The position numbers and the translations under genes are program-made. The notes below the pieces were generated by a model, which had not been told where the DNA came from, made no database searches, and saw nothing but the letters and a program-made list of their open reading frames with translations. A stretch of 13,279 nt of DNA from JBKHJZ01 sp046537875 (lineage in GTDB: Bacteria > Actinomycetota > Acidimicrobiia > Acidimicrobiales > VFJN01), in NCBI GenBank assembly GCA_046537875.1, contig JBKHJZ010000084.1, forward strand, positions 1-13,279, in the 5' to 3' direction. Below are positions 5,615 through 13,171 of the stretch, piece by piece. The first letter of the stretch is position 1. Each line of letters begins with the position of its first letter.

Positions 5615-7037
5615 GGCGCGGAGCCTCCATCGCGGGTCGGGCCCCGAGCATCGCCACGATGCGTGGGGCGAGCTGGGTCAGGTCGCCCGCACCCACGGTG
5701 ACGCACACGTCGCCCGTCCGCAGCGTGGCGCGCAGCCACGTCAGCACGTCGTCGAGCCCGGGGAGCCACGCGACCGACGCCCACGGGTGGGCCTCGAGCA
5801 CGGCGTCGACGATCAGCTTCCCGGACACCCCGGGACGGGGGGCCTCACCCGCGGCGTACACGTCGGTGACGGCCAGGACGTCGGCGGCGGTGAAGGCGTC
5901 ACCGAAGGTCCGCCACAGGGCCTCGGTCCGGCTGTACCGGTGGGGCTGGAACACGGCGACGACCCGCTCCCATCCGCCGTCCGCCGCCGCCATCAGCGCG
6001 GCGGCCACCTCGGTGGGCAGGTGCGCGTAGTCGTCGATCACCACCACGCCGCCGGTCTCGCCCCTGCGCTCGAACCGGCGGGCGACACCGGCGAACGCCG
6101 TGAGCGCATGCGCACCGTCCTCGAGCGGCACGCCGAGCACATGGGCCGCCGCCAGCGCCCCCGCGGCGTTGGCCGCGTTGTGTGCACCGGGCGCGCACGG
6201 CACCCGGACATCGACGGCCTCGTCGCCGTGGCGGAGGGTGAACCGCACCCCGGTGCCCTCCCCCGCCCGCTCGGTGATCCGGTAGTCGGCGGTCGGCGCC
6301 ACCCCGTAGGTGCACGGCCGGCGGCAGGCCGCCGCCAGCGCCGCCGCCCCGGGGTCGTCGGCGCACAGCACGGCGCCGCCGGGGAGCGAGGCGGTGAACC
6401 GCTCGAACGCCGCCCGCAGGGCGGCCTCGCCGCCCCAGTGCTCGAGGTGGTCGGCCTCGACGCTCGTCACGATCCCGAGCTCGGCGCCGAGGACCAGGAA
6501 GGTGGCGTCGCTCTCGTCGGCTTCCACGACGAGCGGCCCTCCGCCACCCCACGCGGCACTCCGCCCGAGCTGGGAGACCGGCGATCCGACCACCCACCCG
6601 GGCTCCCGGCCGGCGCCCGCCAGGATCGTGGCGAGGAACGCCGAGGTCGTCGTCTTGCCGTGGGTCCCCGCCACCGCGACCGTGCGGCGTCCCTTGCAGA
6701 CGGTGCCGAGGGCGACCGACCGGTGCACCACCGGCAGCCCGCGGCGCCGGGCCTCCACCACGTCGGCGTCGTCGCCCCGGGTGGCCGTGGAGACGATGAC
6801 CGCCTCCACCCCGTCGGGCAGCGGCGGCCGGTCGGCGCCGGTGCTCACCGCCACGCCGGCGGCGCGCACCATCGGCAGGAAGGGCGTGTCCTCGGCCGGG
6901 TCGTGGCCGCTGACGGTGTGGCCCGTCTCGGCCAGCAGCGTGGCCACCGCGCTCATGCCCGCACCGCCCACGTTCGCGACGTGCAGGCGGCGGGTGCCGT
7001 CGAGCTCCAGGCGGTCGGGCGCATCGGCGTCAGTCAC
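5604..7037 (-). CDS. murC: UDP-N-acetylmuramate--L-alanine ligase
   Basis: A 477-residue three-domain Mur ligase that joins L-Ala to UDP-MurNAc with ATP in the cytoplasm. The N-terminal UDP-binding domain has GGAGMSAVA (24-32). The ATP-binding P-loop is AGTHGKTTT (123-131). ADESDATF (173-180), VEADHLEHWG (193-202), HNAANAAGA (286-294) and FAGVARRFERRG (315-326) follow. The C-terminal domain has FQPHRYSRT (363-371) and VTDVYAAGEAPRPGVSG (390-406). The usual DYxHHPTE motif reads DYAHLPTE (336-343), with Leu340 in place of the second His. The GTG at 7037 gives the usual length; GGAGGAG at 7045-7051 is seven bases upstream. A longer frame back to 7070 would run into murG and lose that site. murB, often next to murC, is absent. 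Confidence 0.97.
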   Translation of the reverse strand: MTDADAPDRLELDGTRRLHVANVGGAGMSAVATLLAETGHTVSGHDPAEDTPFLPMVRAAGVAVSTGADRPPLPDGVEAVIVSTATRGDDADVVEARRRGLPVVHRSVALGTVCKGRRTVAVAGTHGKTTTSAFLATILAGAGREPGWVVGSPVSQLGRSAAWGGGGPLVVEADESDATFLVLGAELGIVTSVEADHLEHWGGEAALRAAFERFTASLPGGAVLCADDPGAAALAAACRRPCTYGVAPTADYRITERAGEGTGVRFTLRHGDEAVDVRVPCAPGAHNAANAAGALAAAHVLGVPLEDGAHALTAFAGVARRFERRGETGGVVVIDDYAHLPTEVAAALMAAADGGWERVVAVFQPHRYSRTEALWRTFGDAFTAADVLAVTDVYAAGEAPRPGVSGKLIVDAVLEAHPWASVAWLPGLDDVLTWLRATLRTGDVCVTVGAGDLTQLAPRIVAMLGARPAMEAPRRGR

Positions 7038-8160
7038 GGGCGTGCTCCTCCACGAGTGCGGCGATCGCACCGGCGGCGTCGGCGGGCGCGGCAGCCCGTG
7101 CGCACGCCGCCATCCGCGCCAGCCGCCGCGGGTCGTCGAGCAGGGCGTCGACCTCGGCGGCCAGCCGGCGACCGTCGAGCTCGGCGTCGGGGACGACGAC
7201 CGCCGCTCCGGCCCGCTCCAGGTGCCGCGCGTTGGCGGTCTGGTGGTCGGCGGTCACGTGCGGCGAGGGGACCAGCACCGCCGGCAGCGCCGCGGCGAGC
7301 AGCTCGAAGCTGGTGCTGGCACCGGACCGGCACACCGCCAGATCGGCGGCAGCGAGCGACGTGGGCATGTCGTCGTCGTACTCGATCGCCTCGTAGCTCA
7401 CCGCCGAACCCGGCGGGACGGCAGCCCCGGCCCCCGTGATCTCGGCCCAGTCGCGCGATCCGACGACGTGCCGCACGTGCAGGTCGCGCCGGCGGGACCA
7501 CCGCGGCAGCGCCTCGACGATCGCCCGGTTGATGCGGAGAGCGCCGAGCGAGCCTCCGAAGACCAGCAGGACCCGCCGACCCGGCCCGATCCCCAGCCGG
7601 GCCCGGGCCGCGCCGGCGTCGCGTTCTCGGTCGATCGCGGCCACCTCGGGCCGGACGGGGTTGCCCGTGACCACGGCCCGCGGCAACGGCGTGCCGGGGA
7701 ACGACACCGCACACGCGCGCGCCCACCGGCTGACCAGCCGATTCGCCGCCCCGGGGGCGGCGTTCTGCTCGGCGACGACGATCGGGACCCGCCGGAGCGC
7801 AGCCGCCACCGCGCACGGCACGCTCGCGTACCCTCCGACCGACACGACGACCCTCGGTCGCTTGCGGCCGACGAGGCGCCACGCCCTCACGAAGGCCACG
7901 GCCAGCGCGAGCACGGACCGGACGTTGCGCAGGCTGATGCGGCGCTCCAGCCCCCGGCCCGGCAGGAGCGTGACCTCGAAGCCCGCCGCCGGCACCAGCC
8001 GGGACTCGATGCCGCGCTCGCTGCCCACCATCTCGATGGCCTCCCGGCGGTGGCCCCGGGCGACGAGCCCGCGTGCGATCGCGATGGCCGGCTGCACGTG
8101 CCCGGCGGTGCCACCGCCCGCGATGAGCGCGTAGCAGCCGAGGCGGTGGCGCCCCCTCAC
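7030..8160 (-). CDS. murG: Lipid II synthase: UDP-GlcNAc:undecaprenyl-PP-MurNAc-pentapeptide GlcNAc transferase
   Basis: A 376-residue GT-B glycosyltransferase that converts lipid I to lipid II on the inner face of the membrane. The N-terminal glycine loop is AGGGTAGHVQPA (14-25). SVGGYASVP (107-115), EQNAAPGAANRL (131-142) and GNPVRPE (166-172) follow. The second glycine loop is FGGSLGALRINRAI (201-214). The UDP-GlcNAc pocket is RSGASTSFELLAAALPAVLVPSP across 278-300, then DHQTANA (305-311). In the pocket the common SGAxTxxE pattern is kept as SGASTSFE. The GTG at 8160 overlaps the ftsW stop as GTGA, with GAGGGGG four bases upstream. The 3' end overlaps murC by eight bases. An open frame runs much further upstream, but that part is antisense-like reading through ftsW in another frame. 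Confidence 0.97.
   Translation of the reverse strand: MRGRHRLGCYALIAGGGTAGHVQPAIAIARGLVARGHRREAIEMVGSERGIESRLVPAAGFEVTLLPGRGLERRISLRNVRSVLALAVAFVRAWRLVGRKRPRVVVSVGGYASVPCAVAAALRRVPIVVAEQNAAPGAANRLVSRWARACAVSFPGTPLPRAVVTGNPVRPEVAAIDRERDAGAARARLGIGPGRRVLLVFGGSLGALRINRAIVEALPRWSRRRDLHVRHVVGSRDWAEITGAGAAVPPGSAVSYEAIEYDDDMPTSLAAADLAVCRSGASTSFELLAAALPAVLVPSPHVTADHQTANARHLERAGAAVVVPDAELDGRRLAAEVDALLDDPRRLARMAACARAAAPADAAGAIAALVEEHARD
7045..7051 (-). promoter_or_regulatory. Shine-Dalgarno site of murC
   Basis: GGAGGAG on the minus strand within the end of murG, seven bases before the GTG at 7037. It decides between this start and an in-frame upstream codon at 7070. Confidence 0.7.
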
Positions 8161-9362
8161 GGCACCCCCTCGAGCCGCCCGGCCTGTGCCCGCGGTGTGG
8201 CCCGGCGCGCGATCGACAGGAGCAGCCCCGCACCCGCCATGCCGAAGAGCAGCGACGAGCCGCCGGCGCTCACGAAGGGCAACGGCACCCCGGTGATCGG
8301 CAGGATGCCGGTGACACCGCCGATGTTGACGAAGGCCTGGACCAGGAACCAGGACGTGACGCCGACGGCGAGCAGGAAGCCGAACCGGTCGGGGGCGTGG
8401 AGCGCGATCCGGATGCCGAGGATTCCGAGCAGCACGAACAGGCCGACCACCACCGAGGCCCCGACCAGGCCGAGCTCCTCGCCGATGATGGCGAAGATGA
8501 AGTCGGTGTGGGCGAACGGGAGGAAGCCCCACTTGGCCCGGCTGGCGCCCAGTCCCGACCCGGCCACGCCGCCCGACGCCAGGCCCACGAGCGACTGGAC
8601 GTTCTGGTAGCTGGTGTCGGCGGGGTCGCCCCACGGGTCGAGGAACCCGACCATCCGGGCGCGGCGGTAGTCGGCGGCGAGCGCCAGCTCGGTGGCGCCG
8701 GCCATCGCCAGCGTCGCCCAGCCGACGAGCGGCCGCAGGGGCGTGCCCGCCACGAAGCACAGCGCCAGCGCGATCGCGGCGATGACGATCGTGGTGCCCA
8801 GGTTCGGCTGGACCATCACCAACGCGGAGATCGCCACCAGCACCACGATCACCGGCCGCAACGTGGCGCGGGTGCTCCCCATCAACCCTGCCCGCCGCGC
8901 GAGCAGATCGGCCACCCACACCAGGAGCGCCAGCTTCGCCAGCTCCGCGGGCTGGATGGTCAGCGGACCGATGCCGACCCAGCGGGTCGCGCCGTTGGCG
9001 TCGACGCCCACACCCGGGACCAGCACCAGGCCGAGGAGCACCAGCGCCGTCACCAGCAGGGGCGTGGCGATGGCCCGCCACCGCCGGTAGTCGACGCGGG
9101 CGACGACCACCAGCACCGCGGTGCCCGCCAGTGCCCAGAGCGCCTGGCGGCTCACCAGGTACCACGGGGAGCCGAACTCGTCGAGCGCCACCACCGACGA
9201 GGCCGACATCACCATCACCAGGCCCAGCAGCATCACCACCGTGATCAGGAAGCCGAGCGCGAGGAACATGCCCCGCCCCTCGCGGACACCGGGGATGCGA
9301 CCGGCCGGTGCGGGCGCCGCGTCTGCGCCGCCGGCCCCCGAGCGCGAGAGCAGCCCCCTCAC
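8157..9362 (-). CDS. ftsW: Septal peptidoglycan glycosyltransferase FtsW (SEDS family)
   Basis: A 401-residue polytopic membrane protein of the SEDS family, which polymerises lipid II together with FtsI. About 31 polar residues precede the first helix at 32-51 (MFLALGFLITVVMLLGLVMV). Family motifs are RWVGIGPLTIQPAELAKLAL (127-146), QPNLGTT (185-191), SYQNVQSLVGLASGGVAGSGLG (251-272) and LPITGVPLPFVSAGGSSL (354-371). The extracellular loop has LPFAHTDFIFAIIGEELG (281-298). Asp287 is the expected catalytic aspartate; FtsW proteins often have Glu or Asn where Phe283 stands. The GTG at 9362 overlaps the murD stop as GTGA, like its neighbours. An ATG at 9269, preceded by GAGGGG, would remove the polar N-terminus and cannot be excluded. 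The GTGA pattern at adjacent junctions decided the call. Confidence 0.95.
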   Translation of the reverse strand: MRGLLSRSGAGGADAAPAPAGRIPGVREGRGMFLALGFLITVVMLLGLVMVMSASSVVALDEFGSPWYLVSRQALWALAGTAVLVVVARVDYRRWRAIATPLLVTALVLLGLVLVPGVGVDANGATRWVGIGPLTIQPAELAKLALLVWVADLLARRAGLMGSTRATLRPVIVVLVAISALVMVQPNLGTTIVIAAIALALCFVAGTPLRPLVGWATLAMAGATELALAADYRRARMVGFLDPWGDPADTSYQNVQSLVGLASGGVAGSGLGASRAKWGFLPFAHTDFIFAIIGEELGLVGASVVVGLFVLLGILGIRIALHAPDRFGFLLAVGVTSWFLVQAFVNIGGVTGILPITGVPLPFVSAGGSSLLFGMAGAGLLLSIARRATPRAQAGRLEGVP

Positions 9363-10699
9363 GTGGCCCCCAGCAGGTCCCGCGCCGCCCGGGCGAAGTC
9401 GTCGCCACGCTCGCCGTACGAGCCGTACCAGTCGAAGCTGGCACACCCGGGCGCCAGCAGCACCGCGTCGCCGGGCGACGCCAGGGCCGCGGCCTCGCGC
9501 ACGGCGTCGTCCATCGAGGCGGCGCGGCGCACCGGCCGCGCCCCCGCGAAGGCGGCCTCCACCTCGCCCGCCGCCTCGCCGATCGCGACCACCGCCCGAA
9601 CGGGGCCGGCCGCACCGGCCAGCGCGCCGAGGTCGAGCCCCTTGTTCCGACCGCCGCAGATCAGCACGACCGACTCGAAGCCCGCGACCGCGGCGGCGGC
9701 CGCGTGGGGGGTCGTGGCCTTCGAGTCGTCGTACCAGCGCACGCCACCAGCCTCGCCCACCAGCTCCACCCGATGGCGGAGCCCCCGGAACGACAGCAGG
9801 GCCTCCCGCACCCCGGCGGGCGTGGCACCGCCCGCGATCGCCGTGGCGGCCGCCGCGAGGCCGTTCGCCACGTCGTGGGGGAAGGCGCGTGGCAGCTCGC
9901 CCACCTCGCACAGCTCGACGCCGCCGGGCCCGACCAGCCGCCCACGCCTGGGCCCCGGGTCCAGCACCCGAAAGTCGGCGTCGCCCCGGACGGAGAAGCT
10001 CACCCGCCGGCCGGGGGCGTCGGCGAGGTGGCGGGAGACCACCGGGTCGTCGGCGTTCCCCACGGCGACCTGGTCGGCGGCCTGCTCGGCCCAGATCCGC
10101 GCCTTGGCCGCCTCGTAGGCGGCCAGGTCGGGGTGGCTGTCCAGGTGGTCGGGCGCGAAGTTCAGCCAGGCTGCGACCTCGGGGGCGAAGTGCTGCGAGT
10201 GCTCGAGCCTGAACGACGACGCCTCCACCACGAACACCTCGAACGTGGGGTCGTCGATCGCCGCCACGAGCGGCACCTCGGTGTTGCCGACCGCCAGGGC
10301 ATGCCTGCCCGAGGCGCGCAGCATCTCGCAGACGAGGGTCACGACGGTCGTCTTGCCGTCGGTGCCGGTGACGGCCACGAGCGGCCGGTCGTCCCAGCGG
10401 GCCGCCAGGTCGAACTCGGACAGGATCGGGACCCCTCGACGGCGCGCGAGGGAGAACAGCGGGTGGCGGGCCGGAACGCCCGGCGCCGGCACCACCGCGC
10501 AGGCGGCCTCGACCAGGCGCCGGAACCGGGGCTCCCCGGGCGCCTCGACGAGCTCGACGCCCAGCTCCTGTGCGGCCGCGCGGACCTCGGCCGACGGCCG
10601 GTCGTCGACCACCGTGACCGCATCTCCGTGGGCGAGCAGTGCCCGGGCCACCGCCCGGCCGGTCACCCCGAGCCCCACCACGAGATGGTCCCCGCTCAC
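9359..10699 (-). CDS. murD: UDP-N-acetylmuramoyl-L-alanine--D-glutamate ligase
   Basis: A 446-residue Mur ligase that adds D-Glu to UDP-MurNAc-L-Ala. The N-terminal Rossmann-type domain starts LVVGLGVTGRAVARALLAHG (6-25). The ATP site is VTGTDGKTT (110-118). EASSFRLE (159-166) is the usual MurD acidic motif. NFAPDHLDSH (180-189) and the carbamylated-lysine region YEAAKARIW (195-203) follow. The C-terminal domain has FRGLRHRVEL (304-313), YDDSKATTPHA (323-333), ICGGRNKGLD (347-356) and APGCASFDWY (416-425). The GTG at 10699 overlaps the mraY stop as GTGA. Starting there gives a standard length and places the Rossmann strand at the N-terminus; the open frame upstream lies within mraY. The gene ends in a GTGA overlap with ftsW. 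Confidence 0.97.
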   Translation of the reverse strand: MSGDHLVVGLGVTGRAVARALLAHGDAVTVVDDRPSAEVRAAAQELGVELVEAPGEPRFRRLVEAACAVVPAPGVPARHPLFSLARRRGVPILSEFDLAARWDDRPLVAVTGTDGKTTVVTLVCEMLRASGRHALAVGNTEVPLVAAIDDPTFEVFVVEASSFRLEHSQHFAPEVAAWLNFAPDHLDSHPDLAAYEAAKARIWAEQAADQVAVGNADDPVVSRHLADAPGRRVSFSVRGDADFRVLDPGPRRGRLVGPGGVELCEVGELPRAFPHDVANGLAAAATAIAGGATPAGVREALLSFRGLRHRVELVGEAGGVRWYDDSKATTPHAAAAAVAGFESVVLICGGRNKGLDLGALAGAAGPVRAVVAIGEAAGEVEAAFAGARPVRRAASMDDAVREAAALASPGDAVLLAPGCASFDWYGSYGERGDDFARAARDLLGAT

Positions 10700-11730
10700 T
10701 CGAGGGCCCCCGTCGAGATGAAGTCGGCGTAGTACATGCCCAGCGCGACCGCCATCGACATGATCGCCAGGATCCAGAACCGGATGATCACCGTGGTCTC
10801 CGGCCAGCCACCCAGCTCGAAGTGGTGGTGGACGGGGGCCATGCGGAACACGCGCCGGCCGAACATGCGGAAGCTGCCCACCTGCACGATCACCGAGAGG
10901 GTCTCGAACACGAACAGGGCACCGATGATCGGCAGCAGGAGCTGCACGTTGACGGCCAGCGCCAGGGATGCCATCCCGGCGCCGATCGCGAGCGACCCCG
11001 TGTCGCCCATGAACACCTGTGCCGGCGGCGCGTTCCACCACAGGAACCCGGTGATGCCGCCGACCATCGCCACCGAGATCACCGCCAGGTCGAGGGCATC
11101 GCCGACCATGTAGAGGTCGGGATGGCGGAAGGCCCAGAAGGCGATGACGGTCAGCGTGAGGAACGCGTAGACGGCCGAGCCGGCCGCCAGCCCGTCGAGG
11201 CCGTCGGTCAGGTTCACCGCGTTGGTCGTGCCGAGGATCAGCAGGACCGCCCAGATCGACCAGCCGACGTCGCCCAGGCCCAGCCCGGGCTCGCTCCACC
11301 GGGTGAAGCTCAGGGTCGTCTCCACATCGGTCCACACCACGCAGGCCACCGCGAAGCCGGACGCGACCACGAGCAGGCCGCCCATCTTGGCGCCCTTGCT
11401 GAGGCCGAGGTTCCGCTCCTCGCTCACCTTGATCCAGTCGTCGAGCGCCCCGACGACGGCGGCGCCGGCGATGGCCAGCATCACCAGCACGCCGCTGCGG
11501 GTGAACACGAGGCCCCGGTGGAGGTGGGCCGCGCCGTAGCCGACCACCGCGGCGACGACGATGGCGACGCCCCCCATCGTCGGCGTCCCGGCCTTGGTGG
11601 TGTGGCCGTCCGGCACGTCCTCGTGGATCGGCTGGCCCACGCGGTGGGCCTTCAGCCACTCGATGAGATAGCGGGTCCCGAGCAGCGACAGCATCAGGCT
11701 GATGGCCCCGGCGAGCACGAGGGGGATCAC
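10696..11730 (-). CDS. mraY: Phospho-N-acetylmuramoyl-pentapeptide transferase
   Basis: A 344-residue integral membrane enzyme that transfers phospho-MurNAc-pentapeptide to undecaprenyl phosphate, giving lipid I. About ten membrane helices are visible. Catalytic motifs are present: HTTKAGTPTMGG (43-54), ALDDWIK with D97 and D98 (95-101), NAVNLTDGLDGLA (170-182), QVFMGDTGSLAIG with D243 (238-250) and MAPVHHHFE (297-305), the His-rich cytoplasmic loop. The GTG at 11730 overlaps the murE stop as GTGA. In most clusters murF lies between murE and mraY; here there is no space for it. Length and motifs are complete, with no sign of damage. Confidence 0.98.
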   Translation of the reverse strand: MIPLVLAGAISLMLSLLGTRYLIEWLKAHRVGQPIHEDVPDGHTTKAGTPTMGGVAIVVAAVVGYGAAHLHRGLVFTRSGVLVMLAIAGAAVVGALDDWIKVSEERNLGLSKGAKMGGLLVVASGFAVACVVWTDVETTLSFTRWSEPGLGLGDVGWSIWAVLLILGTTNAVNLTDGLDGLAAGSAVYAFLTLTVIAFWAFRHPDLYMVGDALDLAVISVAMVGGITGFLWWNAPPAQVFMGDTGSLAIGAGMASLALAVNVQLLLPIIGALFVFETLSVIVQVGSFRMFGRRVFRMAPVHHHFELGGWPETTVIIRFWILAIMSMAVALGMYYADFISTGALE

Positions 11731-13166
11731 AGATCGTCCCCTCTCGTGTCACGGCCCAGGTCGGCGAGCACGGCGGAGGCCACCTCCCGGTCGTCGAACG
11801 GCTCGGCGCGGTCGGCCAGGACCTGCGTCGTCTCGTGGCCCTTGCCCGCGAGCAGCACGACGTCACCGCCCGCCGCCTCGCCCAGGGCGTGGGCGATGGC
11901 CCGGCGGCGGTCGGGCTCGACGGTGACCGCAGCCCCCGGGGTCACGCCGGCGAGCACCTCATCGATGATCGCGCCGGGATCCTCGGAGCGCGGGTTGTCG
12001 CTGGTGACGACCACCCGGTCGGCCAGCCGCGCGGCCAGCCCGCCCATCACGGGTCGCTTGGCCGGGTCGCGCTCGCCACCACATCCGAACACCACGGTCA
12101 GCCGGTGTCCGGGCGCGACCAGCTCCCTGGCGGCCCGCAGCGCCTTGTCGAGCGCGTCGGGTTTGTGCGAGTAGTCCACGACCACCCCGAAAGGTTGGCC
12201 TGCGTCGACGGGCTCGAAGCGGCCGGCCACCGGGGGCGCGGTCGACAGGCCCACGGCGATCGCCGCATCGTCGAGGCCCAACCGGGCCGCCACCTCGGCC
12301 GCGCACAGGGCGTTGGTCACGTTGAACCGCCCCACCAGGCTCAGGTCGACCCGCTGGCCCCGCCAGCGGAAGCTCGTTCCGCCCGGGCCCAACGCGAGGT
12401 CACCCGCCTCGTCGACCGAGAACGTCGCGAGGTCGACGCCGTCGGTCCCCGCCACCTCGCCGGCCAGCCGCTCTCCCCACGGGTCGTCGACGCAGACGAC
12501 GGCCTGCCCGGTGAACGCCGGGGTGAACAGGCGCGCCTTGGCGGCGAAGTAGTCCTCCATCGTCCCGTGGAAGTCGAGGTGGTCCTGCGACAGGTTCGTG
12601 AACGCCGCCACCGCGAACCGGGTGGCGTCGACCCGCCGCAGGGCCAGGCCGTGCGACGACACCTCCATCGCGACCGCGACGCGACCGCCATCGCGGGCGC
12701 GCGCGAGGAGTGCCTGCAGCGCCGGCGCCTCCGGTGTCGTGCGGGTGCCCGAGAGCGTGCCGATCGCGTCGCACGGCCAGCCGGCCGATGCCAGCACCCA
12801 CTGGACGAGGTGGGTGACGGTGGTCTTGCCCGACGTCCCGGTCACGCCGACCACCGACAGCGCCCGCGACGGATGACCCCAGAAGGTGGCGGCCACGGGG
12901 CCGAGGGCCGCGCGCACGTCCGCCACGACCACCTGCGGGACATCCACCGGCACCGGCCGCCCGACCAGCAGCGCCGCCGCACCCTCGGACGCCGCAGCCG
13001 GCGCGAGGTCGTGGCCGTCGACCCGGAAGCCCGGCACACAGCAGAAGAGGCACCCTGGCGTCACGTCCCGGGTGTCGTGGACCACGGCGGTCACCTCGGG
13101 ATCGCCGGCGGGCCCGGCGAACCCGACCGCGACGCCGGCGGCCCCGACGAGGTCTCCCAGCAGCAC
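11727..13166 (-). CDS. murE: UDP-MurNAc-L-Ala-D-Glu--meso-diaminopimelate ligase
   Basis: A 479-residue Mur ligase adding the third stem-peptide residue. The N-terminal domain includes HDTRDVTPGCLF (30-41). The ATP loop is GVTGTSGKTT (107-116). EVSSHGL (168-174), NLSQDHLDFHGTMEDYF (191-207) and the expected carbamylated Lys210 in AAKARLF follow. The C-terminal domain has DYSHKPDAL (331-339) and FGCGGERDPAKRP (360-372). DNPRSEDP (390-397) is the substrate motif; Arg393 in DNPR marks ligases that use meso-diaminopimelate, not L-lysine. GKGHE is at 441-445. The GTG at 13166 lies five bases after the upstream stop codon and gives a normal N-terminus. No strong ribosome site is seen, so coupling to the upstream gene is likely. 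It is not fused to a MurF domain; the length is that of MurE alone. Confidence 0.97.
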   Translation of the reverse strand: MLLGDLVGAAGVAVGFAGPAGDPEVTAVVHDTRDVTPGCLFCCVPGFRVDGHDLAPAAASEGAAALLVGRPVPVDVPQVVVADVRAALGPVAATFWGHPSRALSVVGVTGTSGKTTVTHLVQWVLASAGWPCDAIGTLSGTRTTPEAPALQALLARARDGGRVAVAMEVSSHGLALRRVDATRFAVAAFTNLSQDHLDFHGTMEDYFAAKARLFTPAFTGQAVVCVDDPWGERLAGEVAGTDGVDLATFSVDEAGDLALGPGGTSFRWRGQRVDLSLVGRFNVTNALCAAEVAARLGLDDAAIAVGLSTAPPVAGRFEPVDAGQPFGVVVDYSHKPDALDKALRAARELVAPGHRLTVVFGCGGERDPAKRPVMGGLAARLADRVVVTSDNPRSEDPGAIIDEVLAGVTPGAAVTVEPDRRRAIAHALGEAAGGDVVLLAGKGHETTQVLADRAEPFDDREVASAVLADLGRDTRGDDL

Positions 13167-13171
13167 GCGCG

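Noticed and set aside
4827..7439. Very long plus-strand open frame (870 codons) opposite ftsQ, murC and murG
   Set aside because: It is antisense to three genes with clear family motifs. Its translation is Arg/Ser/Pro/Gly-rich with no domain, as expected for the reverse frame of very GC-rich coding DNA, where stops are rare.
6310..8610. Plus-strand open frame of 766 codons opposite murC, murG and ftsW
   Set aside because: Same cause: low-complexity Arg/Ala/Ser/Thr composition, no recognised motif, and fully antisense to conserved genes.
7030..9615. Possible FtsW-MurG fusion, since the murG frame stays open far upstream
   Set aside because: The upstream part is an out-of-frame reading of ftsW without its motifs. 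The GTGA junction at 8157-8160 marks two separate genes.
9359..11866. Possible MraY-MurD fusion, since the murD frame stays open far upstream
   Set aside because: The upstream part is an out-of-frame reading of mraY and murE. murD starts at the GTG at 10699 inside the mraY stop.
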